From assembly GCF_000719345.1 (NCBI RefSeq), contig NZ_JOFX01000023.1, positions 1 to 64,000 on the forward strand: a stretch of DNA of 64,000 nucleotides, written 5' to 3'. The translations under genes were made by a program, and so were the position numbers. Shown here piece after piece: positions 26,006 through 34,834 of the stretch (the first letter of the stretch is position 1; every line of letters starts with the position of its first letter). Source of the DNA: Streptomyces sp. NRRL F-2664. Lineage in GTDB: Bacteria; Actinomycetota; Actinomycetes; Streptomycetales; Streptomycetaceae. The notes under the pieces were generated by a model. That model was not told where the DNA came from, made no database searches, and saw nothing but the letters and a program-made list of their open reading frames with translations.

Positions 26006-26223
26006 GGTGGCAGCATGCCATCGGGCCGGTCGGCAGTCCACGAGATGCGACTGCACGCCGCCGACCCGTTCCTGGTGGAGATCCGCGACCCCGTGCAGAG
26101 CGGGGTGACGGTGCGCGTACCGCTGGACAGGCGGGACGGCCGCGCCGCCTCCCGCCTCGCCCCTGTGCCGTGCCGGCCGAAGCCCGGTGAAACGCCGGGG
26201 CTCCGGCCCGCCTCCCGATGACG

Positions 26224-26370
26224 TCAGCGCCTGCCGCGCAGCCGGCCGAACAGCACGCGCACCTGCTCGCGCTTGCGCGGGTCGGCGGCCGCCCGGCGGG
26301 CGGAAGCGATCGTCCGCTGCCCCTGGGGACTGCGGCTGAACTCTTTGATCTTGCGGAGTAGCCCGGACAC
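26224..26370 (-). CDS. Small basic protein
   Basis: This encodes 48 residues from a GTG with a GGGAGG ribosome site 4 bases upstream. The sequence VSGLLRKIKEFSRSPQGQRT, then DPRKREQVRVLFGRLRGRR, is strongly basic and helical. Short proteins of this kind (R-S-P-Q-G-x-R-x-I ... A-A-D-P-x-x-R) are widespread in Streptomyces without a known role. The good ribosome site and regular codon use argue that it is real. Confidence 0.6.
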   Translation of the reverse strand: MSGLLRKIKEFSRSPQGQRTIASARRAAADPRKREQVRVLFGRLRGRR

Positions 26371-26572
26371 GAATCCTCCCGTGCAGTCGGTGGTTGACGC
26401 TACGTCGTGTGCCCCGGCACGACCTGCCCAAACGGGGCATGCCGGGGTACACCCCCTCGGTATACCCGTGCCATGCCGGGCAGGACCCTCACCGGCAGAG
26501 TCGGAGCCGCGGCGTGAGCGGGCGACTGCAGTGTCCTGGCCGCCCTCGCCACGCGTGCTGAACCGCCCTCTG

Positions 26573-27646
26573 TCAGCTCGTCCCGGACGCATGGTCCGCC
26601 TGCAGCGCGCGCAGCAGGTCGAAGGCGGGCGCGTCCACCGGAGTGCGGGTGTTGCCGAGGGCGATGACGGCGACGCGGGTCTCCGGGTCGAAGCCGACGA
26701 ACGACGAGAAGCCCCCGGTCCCCCCGTTGTGCCAGATCTGGAGGTGGCCGCCCTGGCGGGGGTGGAGCCGGTGCGCCATCCAGCCCAGGTGCACCCGGGC
26801 GAACCGGTTCCTGCGGTGCTCCACCGAGCGGCTCAGCCGGATCGCCTCGGTCAGCCCGGCGGGGCCTGCCGGGGCGCCGTCCCACTGGGCCCGTACGAAG
26901 GCCACCAGGTCGGTCGCGGTCGACCGCAGGGCACCGGCGCCCGCGAGGTCGGCAAAGTGCCACGGGGGGACGGGGCGGCCGCGGCGCCGATGGCCCTGGG
27001 CGAGGCGTCCCGTACGGGCCCCGTCCACCGTCACGACGGTGTCCGTCATGCCCAACGGCACGCAGATCTCCTGGGTGATGAGGGACTCGTAGTCCGTGCC
27101 GGTGCGCCGGGCGAGGGCGAGCCCCAGCAGTCCCGCCCCGAGATTGGAGTAGCGGAACCGCTTCCCCGGCACCGCCCCCAGGCGTGTTCCGGCCAGCCCG
27201 GCCAGCAGGGCTTCGGCCGTGCAGTCGGCGTAGGGATCCGGCGTGGACGGGCGCAGCAGGGCCCGCAGCAGCATGCCGCGGGGGAGGCGCGGCAGCCCGG
27301 AGGTGTGGGTGGCCAGGTGCTGGAGGGATATCCGACGGCCGTCGCGCGACGGCACGGCCGCGCCCTCGGGAAGCAGATCGGCGAGCGGCTCGTCGAGCCC
27401 CGCCGTGCCGGAGACGGCCAGGGAGGCCAGGGCGAGCGCGGTGAACGGCTTCGTCACCGACCCGATGTCGAACAGCGTGTCGGGGCCGGGGGGACGCCCG
27501 TGGCCGGCGCCGGTGCTCCCGGCGCCCCGGATCTCCACGGCGTCCCCCGCCACGGCCGCCACCACCACGCCGACGTGTTTCTCCGCCAGCCGGTCCGCGG
27601 TCCGTCGGGCGAGGGTTGCGAGTTCTTCTGCCATGAACGACATCAT
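26573..27646 (-). CDS. Serine hydrolase, class C beta-lactamase/DD-peptidase fold
   Basis: This encodes 357 residues. The family's three active-site elements are present: S-V-T-K in DIGSVTKPFTALALAS (nucleophile Ser and Lys), Y-S-N in FRYSNLGAGLLG, and H-N-G-G-T-G near residue 310. There is no signal peptide, so it is probably cytoplasmic and more likely an esterase or D-aminopeptidase-like enzyme than a secreted beta-lactamase. Start 27646 or 27634 (MAEELATLAR); neither has a clear ribosome site. Confidence 0.85.
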   Translation of the reverse strand: MMSFMAEELATLARRTADRLAEKHVGVVVAAVAGDAVEIRGAGSTGAGHGRPPGPDTLFDIGSVTKPFTALALASLAVSGTAGLDEPLADLLPEGAAVPSRDGRRISLQHLATHTSGLPRLPRGMLLRALLRPSTPDPYADCTAEALLAGLAGTRLGAVPGKRFRYSNLGAGLLGLALARRTGTDYESLITQEICVPLGMTDTVVTVDGARTGRLAQGHRRRGRPVPPWHFADLAGAGALRSTATDLVAFVRAQWDGAPAGPAGLTEAIRLSRSVEHRRNRFARVHLGWMAHRLHPRQGGHLQIWHNGGTGGFSSFVGFDPETRVAVIALGNTRTPVDAPAFDLLRALQADHASGTS

Positions 27647-27755
27647 CGCGGCACACCCGCCGGGCCCCGTGCGCCCCGATGATGATTTCCGGCGGCGCCT
27701 GTGCGACCTGAGCAGTACGCGACCGGCGACGAAGGTCGCGGCCGATCCCGCCGGT

Positions 27756-28388
27756 TCAGTGCCGGGCCGGGGCGGGCGTGGTCATGGACATCAGTCCGCG
27801 CAGGCCGTCCCGGAGCATGCGGGGGTCGATGCCGCCGAAGAGCGCCTGCTGGGCGATGTATCCCTGGGCCGCCGCGATGAGGGTGCGGGCGATGTGGTCG
27901 GCGGGGACGTCGGAGTCGAGCATGCCGGTCGCCCGGTAGGTCTCCACCAGCCCGATCCAGGCCCGGCTGATCTCCGTGTAGCCCCTGCGCAGCAGACCGG
28001 CGAGTTCCTCGTTGCGCAGGGTCTCCGTCCAGACCTGGAGCATCAGGCGGGGGAAGTCCCTGGGATCCGCCCCGGGATCCCCGGCCCGGACCCCCAGGAT
28101 CGTTTCGAGGACCTGGGCGATCAGGACGTCCGGGCCGGGCGGCGGGCTCTGCTGCGCTGCCGCGTCGAACGCACTCCGGATCGAGACGAAGGTCTCCTCG
28201 GCGATAGCGGCGATCAGCTCCTCCTTGCTGCGGAAGTAGCGGTAGACGGCGCCGGCGGACAGGTCCGCCTCCTTCAGCACGTCCTGCATGGACGTGGCGT
28301 GGAAGCCGTTGCGCGTGAAGCAGCGGGTCGCGCCGTCGAGGATCTGCCGGCGGCGGGCGTCGAGGTGTGCCTGGGATACACGTGCCAT
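27756..28388 (-). CDS. TetR-family repressor
   Basis: This encodes 210 residues. The helix-turn-helix is TSMQDVLKEADLSAGAVYRY, followed by FRSKEELIAAIAEE. The C-terminal ligand domain (PRLMLQVWTETLRNEELAGL, with a TLIAAAQGYIAQQALFG closing helix) resembles the group of TetR regulators linked to drug exporters. It is divergent from the membrane protein at 28500, and the two promoters overlap. Two similar 17-base elements flank the promoter region, so autoregulation and control of the neighbour are likely. Confidence 0.85.
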   Translation of the reverse strand: MARVSQAHLDARRRQILDGATRCFTRNGFHATSMQDVLKEADLSAGAVYRYFRSKEELIAAIAEETFVSIRSAFDAAAQQSPPPGPDVLIAQVLETILGVRAGDPGADPRDFPRLMLQVWTETLRNEELAGLLRRGYTEISRAWIGLVETYRATGMLDSDVPADHIARTLIAAAQGYIAQQALFGGIDPRMLRDGLRGLMSMTTPAPARH

Positions 28389-28395
28389 GCTCCGC

Positions 28396-28446
28396 ACCCT
28401 AAAACGAACATTCATTCTTGACAAGGCGAGAGGGTCGGCACACAGT
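28396..28446. promoter_or_regulatory. Overlapping divergent promoters
   Basis: Rightward: TTGACA (28418-28423), 17 bases, then CACAGT (28441-28446). Leftward (reverse strand): TTGTCA (28419-28424), 17 bases, then TAGGGT (28396-28401). The two -35 boxes share the sequence TTGACAA, so the TetR gene and the membrane-protein gene have tightly joined promoters. Confidence 0.55.
28402..28418. promoter_or_regulatory. Candidate TetR operator, copy 1
   Basis: AAACGAACATTCATTCT has GAA/TTC outer arms and sits inside the spacer of the leftward promoter. It matches copy 2 at 28461-28477 at 14 of 17 positions. Confidence 0.5.
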
Positions 28447-28460
28447 GGGGTCAGCACGTA

Positions 28461-28477
28461 AAACGAACGATCCTTCT
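28461..28477. promoter_or_regulatory. Candidate TetR operator, copy 2
   Basis: AAACGAACGATCCTTCT contains the near-palindrome GAA-n-GATC-n-TTC. It lies downstream of the rightward promoter, where a bound repressor would block transcription of the gene at 28500. Confidence 0.5.
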
Positions 28478-28499
28478 CTTTGGAACCGGAGCCCTCGCC

Positions 28500-29552
28500 A
28501 TGCCTCCTGTGACACCTGCCTCTCCGCTCGCGGCCGCCACGTCGGCACGTGCGGTCCCGGCTTCTGTGCACACGCTCCCGGCCGCACGCCGCCTCCTGGC
28601 CGTGCTGGTCGTGGTTCCCCTCCTCGCCGCCCTCGCCCTGTGGGCCTTCGCCTGGCCGGCCACCCGGACGGCCCCGCGCGACCTGCCGCTCGGCGTCGCC
28701 GGACCCGCCGTCGCGGCCGCTCCGCTGGAGCAGCGACTCGCCGCCCACGAGGGGGCCTTCGAAATCCACCGGTACGCCGACGAGGCCGGCGCCCGCGCCG
28801 CCGTGCAGAACCGCGAGGTGTACGGCGCGGTCGTGGTCACTCCGCAGGGCCCGCGCCTGCTGACCGCATCCGCCGCCAGTCCCCTCGTCGCGCAACTGCT
28901 GACCCAGGCCGTCGCCGCGCAGGCGCCGCCCGCGGGCCCGCCCGTGACCGTCGTCGACGTGGTGCCGGCGCCCGCCACCGACGCGCGCGGTGCCGGCTTC
29001 GGCGCCAGTGTGCTGCCCCTCGCCCTCGCGGGGGTCGCGGCCGGCGCCCTCGTCTGTCTCGCCGGGCTCCGTGGCGGCCGCGCCGTCGCCGCCGTCCTCG
29101 GCGCCGCCGCCCTCGTCGGCCTGACCGGGGCGGCCCTCGCGCACAGCTGGCTGGGTGTCATCACCGGCAACTGGTGGGCCGGGGCCGGGGTGTTGGCCCT
29201 GACCGTCGCAGCCGTCGCCGCAGGCGTCGCCGGGCTCCACGCGCTCCTCGGCACGCCCGGCATCGGCCTCGGTGCCGCACTGATCGTCCTCCTCGGCAAC
29301 CCGTTCTCCGGCGCAGCGGGCGCACCCCAGCTGCTGCCCGAGCCCGCCGGCCTCATCGGTCAGTGGCTGCCGCCCGGCGCCGGCGCCTCTCTGCTCCGCT
29401 CGGTCTCCTTCTTCGACGGCGCCGGCGCCGCCCGCCCCGCGCTGGTCCTGTCCCTGTGGGTCGTCCTCGGGGTCACCGCCCTCGTGTTCGCCGGCCGTCG
29501 CGGCCGGGTCCCGTCGGGGATCGACGCTCCGGCGGTCGTACCGGCGGGCTGA
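28500..29552 (+). CDS. Multi-helix membrane protein, YhgE/ABC-2-permease-like
   Basis: This encodes 350 residues. One membrane helix near residues 32-52 is followed by an extracytoplasmic domain of about 100 residues (LPLGVAGPAVAAAPLEQRLA and VYGAVVVTPQGPRLLTASAA), and then five C-terminal helices ending in WVVLGVTALVFAGRRGR. This is the layout of YhgE/Pip and related ABC-2-type permeases. In these the soluble part starts with a L-P-(L/V)-x-V motif, as here. No ATPase partner is nearby. The divergent TetR gene suggests it is induced by a hydrophobic or toxic compound and acts in efflux. Confidence 0.7.
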   Translation: MPPVTPASPLAAATSARAVPASVHTLPAARRLLAVLVVVPLLAALALWAFAWPATRTAPRDLPLGVAGPAVAAAPLEQRLAAHEGAFEIHRYADEAGARAAVQNREVYGAVVVTPQGPRLLTASAASPLVAQLLTQAVAAQAPPAGPPVTVVDVVPAPATDARGAGFGASVLPLALAGVAAGALVCLAGLRGGRAVAAVLGAAALVGLTGAALAHSWLGVITGNWWAGAGVLALTVAAVAAGVAGLHALLGTPGIGLGAALIVLLGNPFSGAAGAPQLLPEPAGLIGQWLPPGAGASLLRSVSFFDGAGAARPALVLSLWVVLGVTALVFAGRRGRVPSGIDAPAVVPAG

Positions 29553-29568
29553 CGCGCGCGGCCGTGGT

Positions 29569-30066
29569 TCAGCGGCGCACGAGGTCGAGCTGGCGGTTCA
29601 TCTCCGCGAGGAAGCGCACGACGACGGCGAGTTCGTCGGCGGTGAACCGCCGCCGTGCGGTGTCGGTGGCCTCGGCCAGCGGGCGGAAGTAGTCACGGGC
29701 CGCCGACCGGCCGGCCCGGGCGTAGTGGAGGTGGACCACCCGGCGGTCGTCCTCGGCGCGGACCCGGTGGATGTGCCCCGCGCTCTCGAGCCGGTCCAGG
29801 CAGGCGGTGACGGCACCGGAGGTGAGGTTCATCCGTTTGCGCAGCCGGCCGGGGGTCATCGGACCCGGCTCGGCGTCGTCCTGGTCGGCGTCGAGGATGG
29901 CGATCAGCGCCTGTACGTCCGTCAGGTGCAGCCCCTGGGCCTGAGCGAACTCGTGGGTGATGCGGTTGAACTCCGCGTTCATGTGGCGCAGCAGGACGGC
30001 GAAGGCCTGCAACCCGCTCGGGTCCTGGGGCGGAGGTGTCTGGGAGGGGACGTCGGCACTGCGCAT
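29569..30066 (-). CDS. MarR-family regulator
   Basis: This encodes 165 residues. The winged helix reads LTDVQALIAILDADQD, then GRLRKRMNLTSGAVTACLDR, LESAGHIHRVRAEDDRRVVH, with the D-D-R-R wing typical of MarR. It is divergent from the MMPL exporter gene, with a perfect palindrome between them, the standard arrangement for a repressor of an efflux gene. It is convergent with the membrane protein that ends at 29552. Confidence 0.88.
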   Translation of the reverse strand: MRSADVPSQTPPPQDPSGLQAFAVLLRHMNAEFNRITHEFAQAQGLHLTDVQALIAILDADQDDAEPGPMTPGRLRKRMNLTSGAVTACLDRLESAGHIHRVRAEDDRRVVHLHYARAGRSAARDYFRPLAEATDTARRRFTADELAVVVRFLAEMNRQLDLVRR

Positions 30067-30083
30067 GACCTCAGCATAAGATC

Positions 30084-30098
30084 TCTCAATGATTGAGA
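30084..30098. promoter_or_regulatory. Candidate MarR operator
   Basis: TCTCAATGATTGAGA has perfect 7-base arms around a single central base. It lies 18 bases from the marR start and 42 bases before the exporter start, in an AT-rich patch holding the divergent promoters. Confidence 0.65.
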
Positions 30099-30139
30099 TA
30101 CTTTATCGCTGACATAGTCGGTGTGTTCTGAGGACGGAC

Positions 30140-32248
30140 ATGGTGAAAACATCGCGCTGGGTGCGCTGGACGATCCCCCTCGTGCTGGTGGTCGTCTGGC
30201 TCGCGGTCGGCGGCATGCTCGGCCCCTATGCGGGCAAGCTGGGCGAGGTCGCCACGAACGACCAGGCGGCGTTCCTGCCGCGCAGTGCCGAATCCACCCA
30301 GGTGCTGCAGGCCCGCAAGGCCTTCGAGCGGTCCGAGACGGTGCCGGCCATCGTGGTGTGGACCGGCGAAGCAGGCCCGGTGACCGACGCACAACAGCAG
30401 GCCGCCACCCGGGCGGTCGCGGAGCTGGCCGGCCGGCCGGGAATCGCCGGGCCGCCCTCGCCGGCCGTGGTCTCCGCCGACGGCGACGCGCTGCAGGCCG
30501 TGGTCCCGCTCGCACCCGACCTCGGTGAGGAACTGCCCGCCGTCCTGGCGGACGTCCGCGCGACGGCCGCGCAGGTGCCCGACACACGGACGCAGATCGC
30601 AGGCCCGGCCGCGAGCCAGGCCGATCTGGCGGACGCCTTCTCGGGCATCGACGGTCTGCTGCTGGGGGTGGCGCTCGGAGCGGTCCTGCTGATCCTGCTG
30701 CTCGTCTACCGCAGCATCCTGCTCCCGTTGGTGATCATCATGAGCGCCGTGTTCGCCCTCGGCCTGGCCTGCGCGGTGGTCTACTGGCTGGCGGCCGAGG
30801 ACGTCCTGCGGGTCGACGGGCAGGTGCAGGGCATCCTGTCGATCCTGGTCATCGGCGCCGCCACCGACTACGCGCTGCTCCTCGCCGCCCGCTTCAAGGA
30901 GGAACTCGCCGCCCGCGGCGGGGACCGCACGAGCGCGGCGTGGACCGCGGTGCGGCGCTCGGCCGGCGCGATCACGGCAAGTGCGGCCACCGTCGCGCTG
31001 GGCCTGCTGGCCCTGCTCGCGAGCGACCTGACCAACAACCGCGCGCTGGGCCCGGTCGGAGCGATCGGCATCGTCTGCGCGGTGCTGGCCACCCTGACCT
31101 TCCTGCCCGCGGTCCTGGTCCTCACCGGCCGCGCCGCCTACTGGCCGGCCACCCCCCGGCCCGCGGACACCGAGGGTGGCGGCCACGGCGTGTGGCGCCG
31201 GGTGGCCGCGCTCATCGACCGGGCCCCGCGCCGCGTGTGGGTCTCCACCGCACTGGTCCTCCTGGCGCTGGCCGCGTTCGCACCCGGCCTGTCGGCCAAG
31301 GGTGTTCCGCTGGACGAGATCTTCGTCAGCGACGCACCGTCGGTCGGCGCACAGCAGACCCTGGGCCGGCACTTCCCCGGCGGCTCCGGCAACCCGACCG
31401 TGGTCATCGCCGACGCCGACCAGGCCGCCCAGGTCACCGCGGCCGCCCGGGCCACCGGAGGAGTCGCCTCCGCCGCCGCCGTCACCAGCACCGGACGGCC
31501 CGGACCCGGCGACCCGCTGGTGGTGGACGGCCGGGTCAGGATCGACGTGACGCTGGAGGCGGCCGCGGACAGCGACGCCGCGAAGGACACCGTCCAGCGG
31601 CTGCGCCAACGCCTGCACACCGTCGACGGCGCCGACGCCCTCGTCGGCGGCTACACCGCGCAGCAGTACGACACGCAGGCGACCGCCGCCCGCGACCGGA
31701 GCGTCATCGTCCCGGTCGTCCTCGCCATCATCCTCCTGGTGCTCGTCCTGCTCCTGCGCTCCCTGCTCGTCCCGGTACTCCTCGTGGCCACCGTCGCCCT
31801 CAACTTCGCCGCCACCCTCGGCGTGTCGAGCCTCGTCTTCGAGCACCTGCTCGGCTTCAGCGGCACCGACGCCTCCGTTCCCCTCTACGGATTCGTCTTC
31901 CTGGTGGCGCTGGGCGTCGACTACAACATCTTCCTGATGTCCCGCGTACGGGAGGAGGCCCTGACCCACGGCACCCGCCGGGGAGTGCTGCGCGGCCTCA
32001 CCACCACCGGCGGCGTCATCACCTCCGCGGGCGTCGTGCTCGCCGCGACCTTCGCCGCGCTGATGGTCATCCCGCTGGCCTTCCTCGTCCAGATCGCGTT
32101 CATCGTCGCCTTCGGCGTCCTCCTCGACACCCTTGTCGTGCGCTCCCTGCTCGTGCCCGCCCTCGTCATCGACATCGGCCCGCGCGCCTGGTGGCCCAGC
32201 GCCCTCGCCCGGTCCGGGAAACAGCCGGCGGGGCCGGTGCGCCACTGA
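30140..32248 (+). CDS. MMPL/RND-family exporter
   Basis: This encodes 702 residues. It has the duplicated RND layout: one helix, a periplasmic-type domain, then five or six helices, repeated. Conserved stretches include ILVIGAATDYALLLAARFKE in the first half and FVFLVALGVDYNIFLMSRVR in the second, each with the G-x-x-x-D-Y motif of MMPL proteins. It should use the proton gradient to export a hydrophobic compound or lipid. Control by the divergent MarR gene is suggested by the palindrome at 30084. A strong hairpin follows at 32294. Confidence 0.9.
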   Translation: MVKTSRWVRWTIPLVLVVVWLAVGGMLGPYAGKLGEVATNDQAAFLPRSAESTQVLQARKAFERSETVPAIVVWTGEAGPVTDAQQQAATRAVAELAGRPGIAGPPSPAVVSADGDALQAVVPLAPDLGEELPAVLADVRATAAQVPDTRTQIAGPAASQADLADAFSGIDGLLLGVALGAVLLILLLVYRSILLPLVIIMSAVFALGLACAVVYWLAAEDVLRVDGQVQGILSILVIGAATDYALLLAARFKEELAARGGDRTSAAWTAVRRSAGAITASAATVALGLLALLASDLTNNRALGPVGAIGIVCAVLATLTFLPAVLVLTGRAAYWPATPRPADTEGGGHGVWRRVAALIDRAPRRVWVSTALVLLALAAFAPGLSAKGVPLDEIFVSDAPSVGAQQTLGRHFPGGSGNPTVVIADADQAAQVTAAARATGGVASAAAVTSTGRPGPGDPLVVDGRVRIDVTLEAAADSDAAKDTVQRLRQRLHTVDGADALVGGYTAQQYDTQATAARDRSVIVPVVLAIILLVLVLLLRSLLVPVLLVATVALNFAATLGVSSLVFEHLLGFSGTDASVPLYGFVFLVALGVDYNIFLMSRVREEALTHGTRRGVLRGLTTTGGVITSAGVVLAATFAALMVIPLAFLVQIAFIVAFGVLLDTLVVRSLLVPALVIDIGPRAWWPSALARSGKQPAGPVRH

Positions 32249-32293
32249 GACGGCGGGGCTGCCGGATCCGATGAGCAGGTCCGGGACCGATCT

Positions 32294-32327
32294 CCGCCGC
32301 GGCCGCCGGACCTGACGGCCGCGGCGG
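32294..32327 (+). terminator. Hairpin terminator after the MMPL gene
   Basis: CCGCCGCGGCCG (32294-32305) and CGGCCGCGGCGG (32316-32327) pair perfectly with a 10-base loop. Confidence 0.7.
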
Positions 32328-32482
32328 CGGGAGCGGAAGGTCGCACCGGACGGCAAGGGCGGCTACCTTCCGTACGGGTGACCGGGCGGGCCCCGGAGTG
32401 CCATCCGGTGAGCCCGCCCACCTCCCTGTCCGGCGCGCACGGACGCCCCCCGACCGATCGACCAGGTCCAGGAGAGCACGGG

Positions 32483-33475
32483 ATGACCACGGTGACGGGC
32501 ATCGATGCCCGCGGCATGCAGCACTGCGAGACGACAGCTCTGGGGGTGCTGCTGAGACACCAGGGCCTCGATCTGTCCGAGCCCATGCTCTTCGGCCTCG
32601 GTTCCGGTCTGTCCTTCGTCTACTGGGACGCCAAGAACATGGACTTCCCCTTCCTCGGGGGCCGGGTGAAACCCTTCGACCTCACCCGGAACCTGGCCAC
32701 GCGGCTCGGCCTGGAACTCCTCGTCCAGGAGACCACCTCCCCGCGCAGGGCATGGGACAACGTGACGGCCCCCATCGACGCCGGCCGCCCCGTCGGACTC
32801 CAGCTCGACAGCTACCACCTGGACTACTTCGGCACGAAGGTCCACTTCGGCGGGCACGTCGTCGCCATGTACGGCTACGACGACCGCGCCGCCCACCTGG
32901 TGGACACCGAGCAGCAGGGCGGCGCCGTCTCCACCAGCCTGACGAGCCTCGCCCGGGCCCGAGCCGCACGGGGCCCCATGACGGCCAGGCACCGGTCCTT
33001 CACCCTCACCGCGCCGCACGACATGCCGGCCCCGCAGGGACGGATCGTCCCCGCCATCACCGCCTGCGCCGACGCCTTCCTCAACCCGCCGATCGCGAAC
33101 CTGGGTCACCGGGGCATCGAGAAGGCCGGCCGGCTCGTACGGACCTGGCTGGAACGCACCGACGCACCGCAGCGCGACCTGCCCCGGGCGGCCCTCCTCA
33201 TGGAGAAGGCGGGCACCGGTGGCGCCCTCTTCCGCAACCTCTACCGCGACTTCCTCGCGGAATGCACGCACCTGATCGACAGCGGCCGGCTGCGCACCGG
33301 CCACACGCTGTACACCGAGGCAGCCGTCCTGTGGACGGAGGCAGCCGCACTGATCCAGGAGGCCGGCGAGGCGGGCGATGCGCAGTGCCTCGACCGGGCC
33401 GGTTCGCTCCTCGCGGACCTCGCGCGCATCGAGCGTGAGGCCATGCAGACCCTGAGCGGCCTGGAGGGCCCGTAA
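32483..33475 (+). CDS. BtrH-like acyltransferase with DUF4872 domain
   Basis: This encodes 330 residues with an AGGAG ribosome site. The N-terminal part resembles the BtrH N-terminal domain, a Cys-peptidase-like fold: H-C-E-T-T-A-L-G-V-L-L with Cys 15, MLFGLGSGLSFVYWD, and GGHVVAMYGYDD with His 125, followed by LVDTEQ. The C-terminal half, from about residue 160, is helical and corresponds to what I recall as DUF4872. In butirosin synthesis BtrH transfers an acyl chain from a carrier protein to an aminoglycoside. No carrier protein or sugar genes are nearby, so the substrate here is unknown. The start was chosen for the ribosome site; the upstream extension is not protein-like. Confidence 0.75.
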   Translation: MTTVTGIDARGMQHCETTALGVLLRHQGLDLSEPMLFGLGSGLSFVYWDAKNMDFPFLGGRVKPFDLTRNLATRLGLELLVQETTSPRRAWDNVTAPIDAGRPVGLQLDSYHLDYFGTKVHFGGHVVAMYGYDDRAAHLVDTEQQGGAVSTSLTSLARARAARGPMTARHRSFTLTAPHDMPAPQGRIVPAITACADAFLNPPIANLGHRGIEKAGRLVRTWLERTDAPQRDLPRAALLMEKAGTGGALFRNLYRDFLAECTHLIDSGRLRTGHTLYTEAAVLWTEAAALIQEAGEAGDAQCLDRAGSLLADLARIEREAMQTLSGLEGP

Positions 33476-33676
33476 AGGCTGTCACCCTCCGCCGCGGACC
33501 TCGTCCCGAGCGCACCACGCCCGTACCCGTTCCGCAGACCGATGGGCGCCGGCCAGGTCAGCCGCTGCGGACCGGGTAGGCGCCTCAGGGGGAAGGAACG
33601 GCATGACGGGAGGGAGCGATGGCCGTGCCGGGCCCGGCTGCGGGCCGGACCTGCGGAGACGAAGGGGATGGAAGGG

Positions 33677-34708
33677 ATGACGTTGCAGCCGCCCGTCGAG
33701 CCGATGCTCGCCCACGCCGTGGAATCGGTCCCCGGCACCGCCTCCATCGGCGAGCTGGCCTACGAGCAGAAGTTCGACGGCTACCGCGCCCTGCTCTTCA
33801 CCCCCACCCGGGCGGGAGGCGGGCTCCTGGTGCAGACCCGGCGCGGTGTGCAGATCCAGGACCACTTCCCCGACCTCGTCGCAGCAGCGGGACAGCTCCC
33901 GGACGGCCTGGTACTCGACGGGGAACTCGTCGTCTGGGACCCCAAGGATCACCGCTTCTCCTTCGAGGGGCTCCAGCGTCGCACCGCCGCCCGCGGACGC
34001 ACCGCCCGGCGGGGGCTCGCCCAGTCCCTGCCGGCCTTCTTCATCGCCTTCGACATCCTCCAGCAGGACGGGATCGAGCTCCTGCGCCACCCGTACCGGC
34101 AGCGCCGGCTGCGGCTCGAAGCCCTCTTCGCCGACCACAGGCTGTCCGCGCCCTGGACGCTGTGCCCCATGACGACCGACCTGGTCAGGGCGGAGAAGTG
34201 GCTCGAAACCCAGCCGGAACCCTCCGGCGTCGAAGGCATCGTGGTCAAAGCCCTGAACCAGCCCTACCATCCCGGGCACAGGGGGTGGTACAAACTCCGC
34301 CGCCGCGACACCACCGAGGCGATCATCGGCGCGATCACCGGCACACCCATACGCCCCCAGCTCCTCCTGCTCGGCCGCCGCGACCCGCAGGGTTTCCTCC
34401 GCCCCGTGGGCCGCACCGGCCCCCTGCGGGCCGAGGACGCCCGTCTGGTCGGCGGCAACCTCACCGCGGCCGCTCCGGAGCACCCCTGGACGGGCATGCG
34501 CTTCGTCTCGGCCCGTGGCAGCCGAGCCGCCCTGAAGGTGACGCTCGTCAGTCCCGACCTCGTCGCGGAGATCAGCGCGGACGCCGCCGTCGACCAAGGC
34601 GGCGTCTACCGGCATCCGGTGCGCTTCAAGCGGCTGCGCCTGGACGTGACGACCGAGGAGGTCGCCCTGTACACGGCGACCGGGGCGCAGGAGTACCCGG
34701 AGCCGTGA
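33677..34708 (+). CDS. ATP-dependent DNA ligase (LigC-like)
   Basis: This encodes 343 residues. The nucleotidyl-transfer motifs are in order: motif I YEQKFDGYRALL with Lys 32 as the adenylated residue, motif III LDGELVVWD, motif IV SGVEGIVVK and motif V GWYKLRRR. An OB-fold domain follows from about residue 220. The size and lack of extra domains fit the small LigC-type ligases of actinomycetes, which act in repair or end joining. No Ku or polymerase/primase gene is adjacent. ATG 33677 is used since GAAGGGG lies 9 bases before it; ATG 33668 is an alternative. Confidence 0.88.
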   Translation: MTLQPPVEPMLAHAVESVPGTASIGELAYEQKFDGYRALLFTPTRAGGGLLVQTRRGVQIQDHFPDLVAAAGQLPDGLVLDGELVVWDPKDHRFSFEGLQRRTAARGRTARRGLAQSLPAFFIAFDILQQDGIELLRHPYRQRRLRLEALFADHRLSAPWTLCPMTTDLVRAEKWLETQPEPSGVEGIVVKALNQPYHPGHRGWYKLRRRDTTEAIIGAITGTPIRPQLLLLGRRDPQGFLRPVGRTGPLRAEDARLVGGNLTAAAPEHPWTGMRFVSARGSRAALKVTLVSPDLVAEISADAAVDQGGVYRHPVRFKRLRLDVTTEEVALYTATGAQEYPEP

Positions 34709-34834
34709 GCGCTGGGCGGTGCCGTGGCGGGCGCAGCGACGACGACCCGGCCCGCCGCCCGGTCGAGCGGTTGAAAGGGCGCAGAACGGACAGGTGCCTG
34801 GTCCAGCACATGAACGGAGGAAGGGAGCCCCGCC

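Noticed and set aside
26045..26221. Short rightward frame with a protein-like start (RLHAADPFLVEIRDPVQSGV)
   Set aside because: No ribosome site, quickly turns into Pro/Arg-rich sequence, and lies in the upstream spacer of a leftward gene; too weak to annotate.
28389..29240. Long leftward open frame running through the membrane-protein gene in front of the TetR start
   Set aside because: It is the antisense image of the real rightward gene; the TetR protein starts at 28388 with a normal N-terminus.
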